DNA of 8,460 nt from Clostridia bacterium (GTDB taxonomy: Bacteria; Bacillota; Clostridia; Oscillospirales; Acutalibacteraceae), in contig JAFTCS010000245.1 of the NCBI GenBank assembly GCA_017454565.1, positions 1-8,460 of the forward strand. The letters run 5' to 3'. The notes beneath the pieces are model-generated. The model saw only the letters and a program-made list of their open reading frames with translations. It ran no database searches and was not told where the DNA came from. Shown piece by piece: positions 1-6,956 of this stretch. Within the stretch, counting starts at the first letter, position 1. Every line of letters begins with the position of its first letter. Made by a program: the position numbers and the translations under genes.

Positions 1-7
1 ATCCAAA

Positions 8-31
8 AACAAGTAAAAATTGCTACTTGTT
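8..31. other. Short hairpin upstream of the terminator
   Basis: A perfect 8-bp inverted repeat, AACAAGTA (8-15) and TACTTGTT (24-31), encloses an 8-nt loop. It has no T-run of its own, so it is not a terminator by itself. It sits just before the terminator at 41-90 and probably belongs to the 3' end of a transcript that begins left of the window. Function unknown. Confidence 0.4.
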
Positions 32-40
32 GCGAAGCAC

Positions 41-90
41 AAAAAAGACGGTGAAACCCGCTTATTATCTGGGGTTTTGCGTCTTTTTTT
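41..90. terminator. Bidirectional rho-independent terminator of the upstream gene
   Basis: AAAAAAGACG (41-50) pairs with CGTCTTTTTT (80-89). After a small internal loop, AAACCC pairs with GGGTTT, leaving an apical loop around 60-70. The hairpin is followed by a T-run on the plus strand and preceded by an A-run, so it can also act on the minus strand. No gene for it lies inside the window, so it presumably ends a transcript entering from the left. Confidence 0.8.
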
Positions 91-247
91 GTTGTGATGC
101 TGTCAAACTCGGGATTATAATATTTTTTGTGCAAATAATCAAGTTATTTCAACCGCATATCCACCAAAAACCGCAAAAAAATACTGTTAAAACTGACAGT
201 CAGGCAATATGTGTACCATTAATTTCCCAATGCCCAAGTTTAAAATG
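91..247. other. AT-rich leader between terminator and rmuC promoter, no gene
   Basis: No credible coding frame is present: the longest open stretch has no ribosome binding site and a low-complexity translation. A possible promoter is TTGTGA (92-97), an 18-bp spacer and TATAAT (116-121). A 5-bp hairpin, ACTGT (183-187)/ACAGT (196-200), lies further down. If the promoter is real, it would give rmuC a longer 5' leader or make a short RNA. Both are weak suggestions. Confidence 0.3.
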
Positions 248-276
248 TTGAATGACAATGCTCAATGTGTTATAAT
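248..276 (+). promoter_or_regulatory. Housekeeping-sigma promoter of rmuC
   Basis: TTGAAT at 248-253, a 17-bp spacer and a perfect TATAAT at 271-276 give a near-consensus sigma-A promoter. TGT directly before the -10 box (268-270) fits the extended -10 TGn motif. Transcription would start near 283, leaving a leader of about 20 nt that holds the ribosome binding site AGGGAGG (291-297). Confidence 0.8.
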
Positions 277-305
277 ATTCAGACAAAATAAGGGAGGTAT
301 GAAAA

Positions 306-1709
306 ATGGAGACAGCTATTATTATCCTTGAGGCCGTTATAATTGTCCTGCTGATAATTCTGATCCTCAAAAGAAGGACTGATAGTACGGACGCACAGGC
401 TATCAAAGCTCTTTCCGCCGAGCTTTCCGAGCAGATAGACGAAGAAAAGCGCGAGAACCGCGAAGCACTTTCGGAAATGAAAAGAGAAATATCCGGCAGC
501 ATGAACGACAGCATGCGCTTTCTCAGTGAGCAGCTTATAAGCAGCCAGAGTCATTCCTCGGCGGAGCAGTCAAGACACACCGGCGAGCTGTTTGCAGCCC
601 AGAAAAGTCAGCTTGCCGTCATAGGCAGCTCTCAGTCAGAGCAGATCACCCTGATGCAGAAAAACATTGAAAAGCAGCTCTCGGATATGGACACAAGCAT
701 CCTGAACAGGCTCATACAGCTTGAGACCCGCTTCGGAAGCATAGAAGCAGGTCTGGAGACAAAGCTGCAGGGCATCCGCGAAACGGTAGACACCCAGCTT
801 CGCAGCATCAGAGAGGACAACACCAAGCAGCTTGAGCAGATACGCGGTACAGTTGATGAAAAGCTCCAGCAGACCCTTGAATCGAAAATGAACGAATCCT
901 TCCGTCTGGTGAGCGAAAGGCTTGAACAGGTCTACAAGGGGCTTGGCGAGATGCAGAATGTGGCCAAGGGTGTGGGAGATCTGAAAAAGGTGCTCTCAAA
1001 CGTAAAGACCAGAGGCATTTTAGGCGAGATACAGCTTGGCGCGATACTCAAAGAGATACTCACTCCGGACCAGTACGAGGAAAACGTAGCCACCGTCCCG
1101 AAAAGCTCCAACCGCGTGGAGTTTGCCGTAAAGCTGCCCGGAGCAGAGGACGGCAAGACCGTGTATCTGCCGATCGACTCAAAGTTCAACGGAGACGCTT
1201 TCAGTCACCTGCAGGACGCATACGAGTCCGGTGACAAGGAGCTTATTGCTCAGTGCCGCAAGGAGCTTGCCGACGCCATCCGCAAATGTGCAAAGGATAT
1301 AAGCTCGAAGTACATTGCGCAGCCCTATACCACACAGTTTGCCATCATGTTTCTGCCCGTTGAGGGACTGTATGCCGAGGTCGTAAACATGCGCGGTCTT
1401 GTAGAGGATCTGCAGCATACTTTTCGGATAACCGTTGCCGGGCCGTCCACAATGGCTGCCATGCTCAACTCTCTGCGCATGGGATTCCAGACGCTTGCGG
1501 TGCAGAAACGCAGCGGCGAGGTATGGGCAGTGCTCTCGGATGTCAAAACCGAATTTGCAGCATTTGAAAAGGTTCTCACCGATACCCAGAGCCGCATCCG
1601 CAAAGCCGAAGAAGGACTTGAAGCCCTTGTAGGCACCCGTACAAGAAAGATCAACCGCACCCTCAGCGGCATAGAACGTCTCGAAAGCTCAACAAACGGC
1701 GGTACGTGA
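306..1709 (+). CDS. rmuC: DNA recombination protein RmuC
   Basis: RmuC-family protein of 467 residues, about the usual length. RmuC was found in E. coli as limiting inversions at short inverted repeats; its catalytic action is not well established, and a nuclease-like fold has been proposed. In order: one N-terminal membrane helix (about residues 3-22, followed by Lys-Arg-Arg), a long Glu/Gln/Ser/Lys-rich coiled coil (about 30-225), then the conserved RmuC domain. Family signatures are TRGILGEIQLG (from 235), LPIDSKF (288-294), FLPVEGLYAEV (349-359) and GPSTMAA (379-385). The protein is probably anchored in the membrane with its body in the cytoplasm. The ATG at 306 lies 8 nt after AGGGAGG; the nearer ATG at 299 is in another frame and too close to the Shine-Dalgarno. 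It appears to be a single-gene transcript. Its TGA stop lies inside the first copy of an intergenic repeat. Confidence 0.95.
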   Translation: METAIIILEAVIIVLLIILILKRRTDSTDAQAIKALSAELSEQIDEEKRENREALSEMKREISGSMNDSMRFLSEQLISSQSHSSAEQSRHTGELFAAQKSQLAVIGSSQSEQITLMQKNIEKQLSDMDTSILNRLIQLETRFGSIEAGLETKLQGIRETVDTQLRSIREDNTKQLEQIRGTVDEKLQQTLESKMNESFRLVSERLEQVYKGLGEMQNVAKGVGDLKKVLSNVKTRGILGEIQLGAILKEILTPDQYEENVATVPKSSNRVEFAVKLPGAEDGKTVYLPIDSKFNGDAFSHLQDAYESGDKELIAQCRKELADAIRKCAKDISSKYIAQPYTTQFAIMFLPVEGLYAEVVNMRGLVEDLQHTFRITVAGPSTMAAMLNSLRMGFQTLAVQKRSGEVWAVLSDVKTEFAAFEKVLTDTQSRIRKAEEGLEALVGTRTRKINRTLSGIERLESSTNGGT

Positions 1710-1800
1710 CCGCACTGAACGATTTACGAGGGAAAATAAACAAATTTTGAGCTACACTCCTCGCGCACGGCATTTTAGTAACAACCGCGAGCGGCTAAGT
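1701..1800. repeat. Intergenic repeat core, copy 1
   Basis: About 100 bp that align with 6825-6920. Shared blocks in the same order are CGTGACCGCAC (1705-1715), ACGATT, ATAAACAAA (1736-1744), CTACAC, CTCGCGCAC (1760-1768) and CCGCGA, then AGTTT. CTCGCG (1760-1765) can pair with CGCGAG (1786-1791) around a 20-nt loop, and the equivalent stem TCGCG/CGCGA is kept in copy 2. The rmuC stop codon is inside this copy. I know of no named family for it. Confidence 0.65.
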
Positions 1801-1836
1801 TTCGCCTTGTACTCAGAGCGCAGCGCAGCGGAGCGA

Positions 1837-1872
1837 ACCCCGCGTACAGGGGTCCAGCGTCACGCTGGCGGC
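1837..1872. repeat. Paired GC-rich hairpins at the end of repeat copy 1
   Basis: ACCCC (1837-1841) pairs with GGGGT (1849-1853). Directly after it, CCAGCG (1854-1859) pairs with CGCTGG (1863-1868) around a TCA triloop, followed by CGGC. The second module recurs in near-identical form at 6797-6815, where it lies on the other side of the repeat core. With no T-run they do not look like a classical terminator, though they may weaken readthrough from rmuC. Confidence 0.55.
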
Positions 1873-1901
1873 TTGATTTTTTATATGTTATAGTATACAA
1901 T
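1873..1901 (+). promoter_or_regulatory. Promoter of the THUMP methyltransferase gene
   Basis: TTGATT (1873-1878), a 17-bp spacer and TACAAT (1896-1901) match the sigma-A consensus well. The -35 box begins right after the GC-rich hairpin of the repeat, so the repeat forms its upstream border. A start near 1908 leaves a leader of about 26 nt. Confidence 0.6.
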
Positions 1902-1933
1902 TATAGTATAAAATAATAAGCGGGGTAGATGAA

Positions 1934-3061
1934 ATGACAAAGATACAGTTTGCCGCACCGTGCCTTATGGGACTGGAAGGTCTGTGCGCCGATGAGCTGA
2001 AAAGACTTGAAATAGAAAACGTGAGAGCCGAAAACGGCAGAGTGCTCTTTGAGGGAGATTTTTCTACACTGGCAAGAGCCAACCTCTGCTCACGCTATTC
2101 CGAAAGGATACAGATACTTTTAGGCGAGTTTCCCGTGTACAGCTTCGAGGATCTTTTTCAGGGCGTGAACCGTCTGCCATGGGAGGAATTCATCGGAGAA
2201 AAGGATGCTTTCCCTGTAAAGGGTCACTGTGTAAGCTCAAAGCTTTCAAGTGTGCCCGACTGCCAGAAGATAATCAAAAAATCAGTTGCAAAAAGGCTTG
2301 GCTCAAAATACGGAACATCTTGGCTTGAAGAAACAGGCAGTCTGCATCAGATACAGTTCCTTATCATAAAGGACAGGTGCAGCATCATGCTGGATACCTC
2401 AGGCGCCGGACTGCACAAGAGAGGCTACCGCGCAAATTCGGCCGCAGCTCCCATCAAGGAAACTTTGGCGGCAGCAATGGCAGACCTTTCAAGAGTCCGT
2501 CATTTCAGCACGGTAATTGATCCTTTCTGCGGTTCAGGAACAATACTCATTGAGTCGGCTCTGAAGGCGCTGAATATCGCACCCGGTCTGCGCAGAGGCT
2601 TTGCCGCAGAAAAGTGGGGCGCTGTTCCCTCGTCCGTATGGGCATTGGAAAGAGAGCGCGCAATGAACAGCATTAACAAAGAAGCTGAGTTTCAGGCCTA
2701 CGGCTATGATATAGACCCTGCCGCCGTAGAGCTGACCCTTGAAAATGCCAGAAAAGCCGGCGTAGAAAACCGTATACATGCAGAGGTGCGGGATATCCGG
2801 GATTTCAGTACAGAGTTTGACCGTGCTGCGGTGATATGCAACCCTCCTTACGGTGAAAGGCTGCTTGACATGCAGCGGGCAAGAGAGCTGTATAAAATAA
2901 TGGGCAGCAGGTTTATACAGAAAAACGGCTGGAGCTACAGCATTATAAGCCCTGATGACAGCTTCGAGGACACCTTCGGACGTCCTGCCGACAAACGCAG
3001 AAAACTTTACAACGGCATGATAAAGTGCCAGCTTTATATGTATTTCAGAAATAACAGATAA
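1934..3061 (+). CDS. THUMP-domain class I SAM-dependent RNA methyltransferase (YpsC/RlmL-type)
   Basis: A 375-residue protein of the YpsC/RlmL N-terminal family. The E. coli relative RlmL makes N2-methylguanosine at position 2445 of 23S rRNA, so rRNA is the likely substrate here, but the exact site is inferred. The N-terminal part (about 1-60) and a THUMP RNA-binding domain (about 60-160) precede a Rossmann methyltransferase domain (about 165-372). DPFCGSGT (196-203) is the SAM-binding motif I, and NPPYGER (303-309) is motif IV, as in N-methyltransferases acting on guanine or adenine amino groups. The acidic end of strand 2 is in YGYDIDP. The length is right for the single-domain form rather than the fused RlmKL of gamma-proteobacteria. 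The ATG follows a modest GGGG Shine-Dalgarno at 1922-1925; an ATG at 1929 runs straight into a stop. It has its own promoter and terminator, so it is probably monocistronic. Confidence 0.9.
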   Translation: MTKIQFAAPCLMGLEGLCADELKRLEIENVRAENGRVLFEGDFSTLARANLCSRYSERIQILLGEFPVYSFEDLFQGVNRLPWEEFIGEKDAFPVKGHCVSSKLSSVPDCQKIIKKSVAKRLGSKYGTSWLEETGSLHQIQFLIIKDRCSIMLDTSGAGLHKRGYRANSAAAPIKETLAAAMADLSRVRHFSTVIDPFCGSGTILIESALKALNIAPGLRRGFAAEKWGAVPSSVWALERERAMNSINKEAEFQAYGYDIDPAAVELTLENARKAGVENRIHAEVRDIRDFSTEFDRAAVICNPPYGERLLDMQRARELYKIMGSRFIQKNGWSYSIISPDDSFEDTFGRPADKRRKLYNGMIKCQLYMYFRNNR

Positions 3062-3068
3062 TCCTATC

Positions 3069-3098
3069 CGGATCGGCTGCCCGCCGGTCCGATTTTAT
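3069..3098 (+). terminator. Rho-independent terminator after the THUMP methyltransferase gene
   Basis: CGGATCGGC (3069-3077) pairs with GCCGGTCCG (3083-3091), 9 bp with one G-T wobble, around a TGCCC loop. An interrupted T-run (ATTTTAT) follows. It begins 8 nt after the TAA stop, so it should separate this gene from dnaE. Confidence 0.75.
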
Positions 3099-3111
3099 AC
3101 TATTGCAATCC

Positions 3112-3232
3112 AAAATAATAGCATCAAAACTGCTGTGAGTGTAGAGTGGAGTGTGGAGAGTGAAGGGTGGAGTTGTAAGACCTGTACTATACATCCGCAC
3201 CCCTCAAACCGCGATTTTGAAGCTATTATTTT
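3112..3232. repeat. Inverted-repeat-bounded element upstream of dnaE
   Basis: An 18-bp arm at 3112-3129 (AAAATAATAGCATCAAAA) is matched with one mismatch by the reverse complement of 3215-3232 (TTTTGAAGCTATTATTTT). The arms enclose 85 bp that hold the 7-bp tandem repeat at 3137-3178. The total of about 121 bp and the lack of coding content resemble a tiny non-autonomous element or MITE. I could not define a target-site duplication. The alternative is a regulatory long-range stem in the dnaE leader. Confidence 0.5.
3137..3178. repeat. Degenerate 7-bp tandem repeat (GAGTGGA type)
   Basis: Six consecutive heptamers: GAGTGTA, GAGTGGA, GTGTGGA, GAGTGAA, GGGTGGA, GTTGTAA. The first five differ from GAGTGGA by at most two bases and the last is decayed. 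It is purine-rich on the plus strand, non-coding, and lies between the two inverted-repeat arms upstream of dnaE. Confidence 0.6.
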
Positions 3233-3277
3233 TGAGCGCAGCAGTATTATACCCGAAACAAAAAAGGAGATACAACC

Positions 3278-6200
3278 ATGGGATTTGCTCATCTTCATCT
3301 TCATACGGAATACAGCCTGCTTGACGGCGCCTGCAGGATAAACGAGCTCTTTGACAGGATAAAGGAGCTGGGACAGGATGCTGTGGCGATCACCGACCAC
3401 GGCGTAATGTTCGGCGTCGTTGACTTTTACAAGGCCGCAAAGGCAGCCGGCATACATCCGGTAATAGGCTGTGAGGTCTATGTGTCGCCGCGCAGACGAA
3501 CGGACAAGTCTGCCGAGCTCGACAGGGAAAACCGCCATCTGGTGCTTCTCTGCGAGAACATCACAGGATACAATAACCTTATCAGGCTGGACTCTTTAGC
3601 CTGGACAGAAGGCTTTTACGGCAAACCAAGAGTAGACATGGAGCTTCTCGAAAAGTACCATGAAGGACTGATAGCTCTTTCGGCATGCCTTGCCGGTGAG
3701 ATCCCCCGCGCACTCATGCGAAACGATTACGAAAGCGCTAAGAAAACCGCTCTTGAATATAAACGGATTTTCGGAAAAAACAACTTTTTCCTTGAGCTTC
3801 AGGATCACGGCATAGCAGAGCAGAGAAAGATAAACCCGCAGATCATCAGGCTCTCTCAGGAATGTGACATACCGCTGGCCGCAACAAACGACTGTCACTA
3901 TGTAAAGCGCGAGGACAGCGAGGTTCAGAACGTACTGCTTTGCATTCAGACCAACAAGACCCTTGATGAGGACAATCCCATGCGCTTCCCCTCCGATGAG
4001 TTCTACATCAAGAGCGAAAAAGAGATGCTCTCGCTCTTCCCGGATCATCCGGAAGCCATAGAAAACACCGAAAAGATCGCACAGCGCTGCAAGGTGGATT
4101 TCGAGTTCGGCGTGAGAAAGCTGCCACATTTTGACGTTCCGGACGGAAAGGATCACACCGAATATTTCCGTGAGGAATGTTACAAGGGTCTCCACCGCAG
4201 ATACGGCTATACTCCAGACCCATCTCTTATAGACAGGATGGAGTACGAGATAAAGACCATAGACGAAATGGGCTTTGTAGACTACTTCCTGATCGTCAAC
4301 GACTATGTGAGCTACGCCAAACAGCACGATATCCCGGTAGGCCCCGGACGAGGTTCGGGCGCCGGAAGTCTTGCGGCATACTGCATCGGCATAACCGGCA
4401 TCGACCCCATCAAGTATGATCTGCTCTTTGAAAGATTTCTCAACCCCGAAAGAGTCAGCATGCCCGATTTCGATATAGATTTCTGCACCGAACGCCGGCA
4501 GGAAGTCATCGACTATGTTATCGGCAAATACGGCAGCGACCATGTGGCTCAGATTGCGTCCTTCGGTACTATGGCGGCAAAGGGCGCTGTGCGTGACGCC
4601 GGCAGAGTGATGGGGCTACCCTATGCACTTTGCGACAGGGTAGCCAAGCTCATTCCGGGCGACCTTAACATGACAATACATAAAGCACTTTCGATCTCTT
4701 CCGAGCTGAAAGAGCTTTATGAAAGCGATCAGTCTGTCCACAAGCTGATAGACACCGCTTCTTCACTTGAGGGCATGCCACGCCACATGACCATGCATGC
4801 GGCAGGTGTTGTAATAACCGAAAAGCCTGTGAGCGATTATGTTCCGCTTGCAAAGAATGACGATTCAGTAGTGACCCAGTTCACTATGACTACCCTTGAA
4901 GAGCTTGGCCTGCTGAAAATGGATTTTCTTGGCCTGCGCAACCTTACTGTCATACACGATGCCGAGCTGACCATCCGCAGGGAAAAGCCCGACTTTGACA
5001 TAACCCGCATTCCGGACAATGACCAGGCCGTATACGACCTGTTTTCTGCGGGTGATACGGAAGGTGTTTTCCAGTTTGAGTCAAACGGCATGAAAAACGT
5101 GCTCATGCAGCTTCGTCCGCAGAATCTTGAAGATATCATCGCCGTACTTTCCCTTTACCGCCCGGGACCTATGGAATCCATCCCGCGCTACATAGAAAAC
5201 CGGCACCATCCCGAAAAGATAACCTACAAGCATCCTCTGCTCGAACCGATACTCCGTGTCACCTACGGCTGCATAGTATATCAGGAGCAGGTCATGCAGA
5301 TATTCCGCAGCCTTGCAGGCTACTCTCTCGGCCGCGCCGATATAGTGCGCCGCGCCATGTCAAAAAAGAAAAAGAGCGTTATGGAGCAGGAACGTAAGGT
5401 CTTTATATATGGCCTTAAAGATGACGACGGAAATATTATCGTTGACGGATGTGTAAGGCGCGGTGTTCCCGAAAAAACTGCAAAGGACATTTTCTCCGAA
5501 ATGGAGAGCTTTGCTTCCTACGCCTTCAACAAATCCCATGCGGCATGCTATGCCCTTGTTTCCTATCAGACTGCATATCTCAAGCTGCATTATCCATGCG
5601 CTTACTTTGCGGCTCTGCTGACAAGCGTTCTCGGAAATTCCGGCAAGGTGGCCGTTTACACAGACGAATGTACCCGTCACGGCATAAGGGTCACTCCTCC
5701 CCATGTAAACACCAGCTATGCAGGCTTCACAGTTGACGGAAACATGATAAACTTCGGTCTTCTGGCGGTGAAAAATCTCGGCAGGAACCTTATTGAAAAG
5801 ATCATCCTCGAGCGCCGTAACGGACGCTTCACTTCATTCTACGATTTCTGCAAGCGTCTTTACGGCAGCGAGCTTAACAAGCGCGCGCTGGAAAGTCTCA
5901 TCCGCTGCGGAGCGCTTGACGATCTTGGCGCTAACCGTAAACAAATGATCCTCTCAGCAGATGTTTTCCTCAGTACAATAGCCTCAGAAAAGGACAGCGC
6001 ACTTGACGGTCAGCTTGATCTTTTCGGAATGGTCAGCGGAACCAAAGCCGAGCCAAAGCTTCCGGCCGTTGACGAGTTTTCACCCTCCGAGCTTCTGGAT
6101 ATGGAAAAGGATGCCGCCGGAATTTACCTCACAGGGCACCCACTCTCTGAATACGACAGCGTGATAAACACCCTTCACGCCGACAGGATAAACGACATTC

Positions 6201-6532
6201 TCGATACCGAAAGCAGCGTTTACACTGACGACAAAAAAGTAGACGTCTTTGCCATTGTAAGCAGCACCAAGCTAAAGACCACTAAAAACGGTCAGCAGAT
6301 GGCATTTGTGCAGATCGAGGACAAATACGGCTCAATGGAGATGATCGTATTCCCCAAGACCCTTTCGGAATACGGTGGGATTCTGCGCGAGGGTGCTGTA
6401 CTGCGAATAGGCGGCGTTATACAGTGCCGTGAGGACGAGGAGAAAAAGCTGATCTGCAACACACTTATGACAGCGCCAAAGAAAGTCGATGCGGATACAC
6501 GCTCTCTGCGTTCATCAGACGACAACGAATAG
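3278..6532 (+). CDS. dnaE: DNA polymerase III alpha subunit DnaE, cut short by an in-frame TAG
   Basis: Catalytic subunit of the replicative DNA polymerase III; 1084 residues up to the TAG. The N-terminal PHP domain (about 1-270) keeps its metal ligands: HLHLHT (5-10), D40-H41, E66 and NDCHY (204-208), so a metal-dependent nuclease or proofreading activity is plausible. The polymerase core has GPGRGSGAGS (355-364), PDFDIDF with catalytic Asp397 and Asp399, and MDFLGLR with the third Asp549 (E. coli 401/403/555). A helix-hairpin-helix region follows (about 825-890), then the beta-clamp-binding motif QLDLF (912-916) and an OB fold (about 988-1068). AGGAG (3265-3269) lies 8 nt before the ATG. 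I found no convincing promoter in the 180 nt upstream. Oddity: the frame stays open past the TAG for 90 codons encoding the missing C-terminal domain, giving 1175 codons in all, the normal family length. Confidence 0.95.
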   Translation: MGFAHLHLHTEYSLLDGACRINELFDRIKELGQDAVAITDHGVMFGVVDFYKAAKAAGIHPVIGCEVYVSPRRRTDKSAELDRENRHLVLLCENITGYNNLIRLDSLAWTEGFYGKPRVDMELLEKYHEGLIALSACLAGEIPRALMRNDYESAKKTALEYKRIFGKNNFFLELQDHGIAEQRKINPQIIRLSQECDIPLAATNDCHYVKREDSEVQNVLLCIQTNKTLDEDNPMRFPSDEFYIKSEKEMLSLFPDHPEAIENTEKIAQRCKVDFEFGVRKLPHFDVPDGKDHTEYFREECYKGLHRRYGYTPDPSLIDRMEYEIKTIDEMGFVDYFLIVNDYVSYAKQHDIPVGPGRGSGAGSLAAYCIGITGIDPIKYDLLFERFLNPERVSMPDFDIDFCTERRQEVIDYVIGKYGSDHVAQIASFGTMAAKGAVRDAGRVMGLPYALCDRVAKLIPGDLNMTIHKALSISSELKELYESDQSVHKLIDTASSLEGMPRHMTMHAAGVVITEKPVSDYVPLAKNDDSVVTQFTMTTLEELGLLKMDFLGLRNLTVIHDAELTIRREKPDFDITRIPDNDQAVYDLFSAGDTEGVFQFESNGMKNVLMQLRPQNLEDIIAVLSLYRPGPMESIPRYIENRHHPEKITYKHPLLEPILRVTYGCIVYQEQVMQIFRSLAGYSLGRADIVRRAMSKKKKSVMEQERKVFIYGLKDDDGNIIVDGCVRRGVPEKTAKDIFSEMESFASYAFNKSHAACYALVSYQTAYLKLHYPCAYFAALLTSVLGNSGKVAVYTDECTRHGIRVTPPHVNTSYAGFTVDGNMINFGLLAVKNLGRNLIEKIILERRNGRFTSFYDFCKRLYGSELNKRALESLIRCGALDDLGANRKQMILSADVFLSTIASEKDSALDGQLDLFGMVSGTKAEPKLPAVDEFSPSELLDMEKDAAGIYLTGHPLSEYDSVINTLHADRINDILDTESSVYTDDKKVDVFAIVSSTKLKTTKNGQQMAFVQIEDKYGSMEMIVFPKTLSEYGGILREGAVLRIGGVIQCREDEEKKLICNTLMTAPKKVDADTRSLRSSDDNE

Positions 6533-6805
6533 GCAAACTATTCTCAGGACGCACAGTCAAAGAAAAAGACACGTGCTCCCGGACTGTATCTGCGCGTACC
6601 AAACGACCACTGTGTTGAGTATAAGCGAGCCATTCAGATAACGGAAATCTTTGACGGCTCCTTCCCTCTGTTTATTTATTTCACAGACAGTCATAAACTC
6701 TGGCGCACCCCGGCGTCCATGTTTGTAGACCCGAACCCGGTCATGATAAACGAACTGAAAAAACGCCTGTCGCCGGAAAACGTAGCCCTTGTTGACCCAG
6801 CGTAA
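6533..6805 (+). pseudogene. dnaE: Detached C-terminal domain of dnaE, in frame after the TAG
   Basis: Ninety sense codons directly follow the TAG in the dnaE frame and end at TAA (6803-6805). The translation has a polar linker (ANYSQDAQSKKKTRAPG), then GLYLRVPNDHCVEYKRAI, a segment with FDGSFPLFIYF, and ends with NELKKRLSPENVAL. This is the pattern I know from clostridial DnaE C-termini (LYLRVP..., a short beta/alpha fold, ELKxLLGxENV). In E. coli the corresponding C-terminal region binds the tau subunit of the clamp loader. There is no ribosome binding site, and the first internal ATG (6719) is in the middle of the fold, so separate translation is unlikely. It is either dead sequence, made by readthrough of the TAG, or joined to dnaE in truth with the TAG being an error. 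Confidence 0.85.
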
Positions 6806-6823
6806 CGCCGGGCGGCAAGCTGC
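6797..6823. repeat. GC-rich hairpin module of repeat copy 2
   Basis: CCAGCG and CGCCGG flank a TAA triloop with one A-C mismatch; the TAA is the natural end of the dnaE frame. This matches CCAGCG-TCA-CGCTGG at 1854-1868, including the following CGGC. GGCGGC and GCTGCC (about 6811-6823) can form a further small stem with one G-T wobble. It lies directly before the repeat core. Confidence 0.5.
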
Positions 6824-6824
6824 C

Positions 6825-6925
6825 GGTGCGTGACCGCACAGGACGATTCGCGGGGATTGATAAACAAAATGAAACTACACCACTCGCGCACAGAAAAAAT
6901 ACCAGCCGCGATGGGTTTAGTTTTG
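6825..6925. repeat. Intergenic repeat core, copy 2
   Basis: Second copy of the element at 1701-1800, with CGTGACCGCAC (6829-6839), ACGATT, ATAAACAAA (6860-6868), CTACAC, CTCGCGCAC (6883-6891) and CCGCGA (6906-6911) in the same order and nearly the same spacing. The stem TCGCG (6884-6888)/CGCGA (6907-6911) is retained although its loop differs from copy 1. GTGCG-TGAC-CGCAC at its left end forms a 5-bp hairpin. Short open frames across it lack ribosome binding sites and are not called. Confidence 0.65.
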
Positions 6926-6956
6926 GTCAGAGTAAACTATCAACGCGAAATCGGCA

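Noticed and set aside
27..251. 74-codon open frame upstream of rmuC
   Set aside because: It starts before the terminator hairpin and runs through it. It has no ribosome binding site and a low-complexity translation.
1701..1872. CRISPR array or riboswitch in the GC-rich intergenic hairpins
   Set aside because: There are no regularly spaced identical repeats with spacers, and no riboswitch core that I recognise. The hairpins fit a dispersed repeat better.
3095..3538. 147-codon minus-strand open frame across the dnaE start
   Set aside because: It is antisense to the conserved PHP N-terminus and crosses the inverted-repeat element. Its translation resembles no family.
3596..4543. 315-codon open frame on the minus strand inside dnaE
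   Set aside because: It is antisense to the conserved PHP and polymerase core of DnaE, has no ribosome binding site, and its translation has no recognisable domain. It is a shadow of dnaE codon usage.
6719..6805. Separate small gene starting at an internal ATG after the dnaE TAG
   Set aside because: The ATG at 6719 has no ribosome binding site and would start in the middle of the DnaE C-terminal fold.
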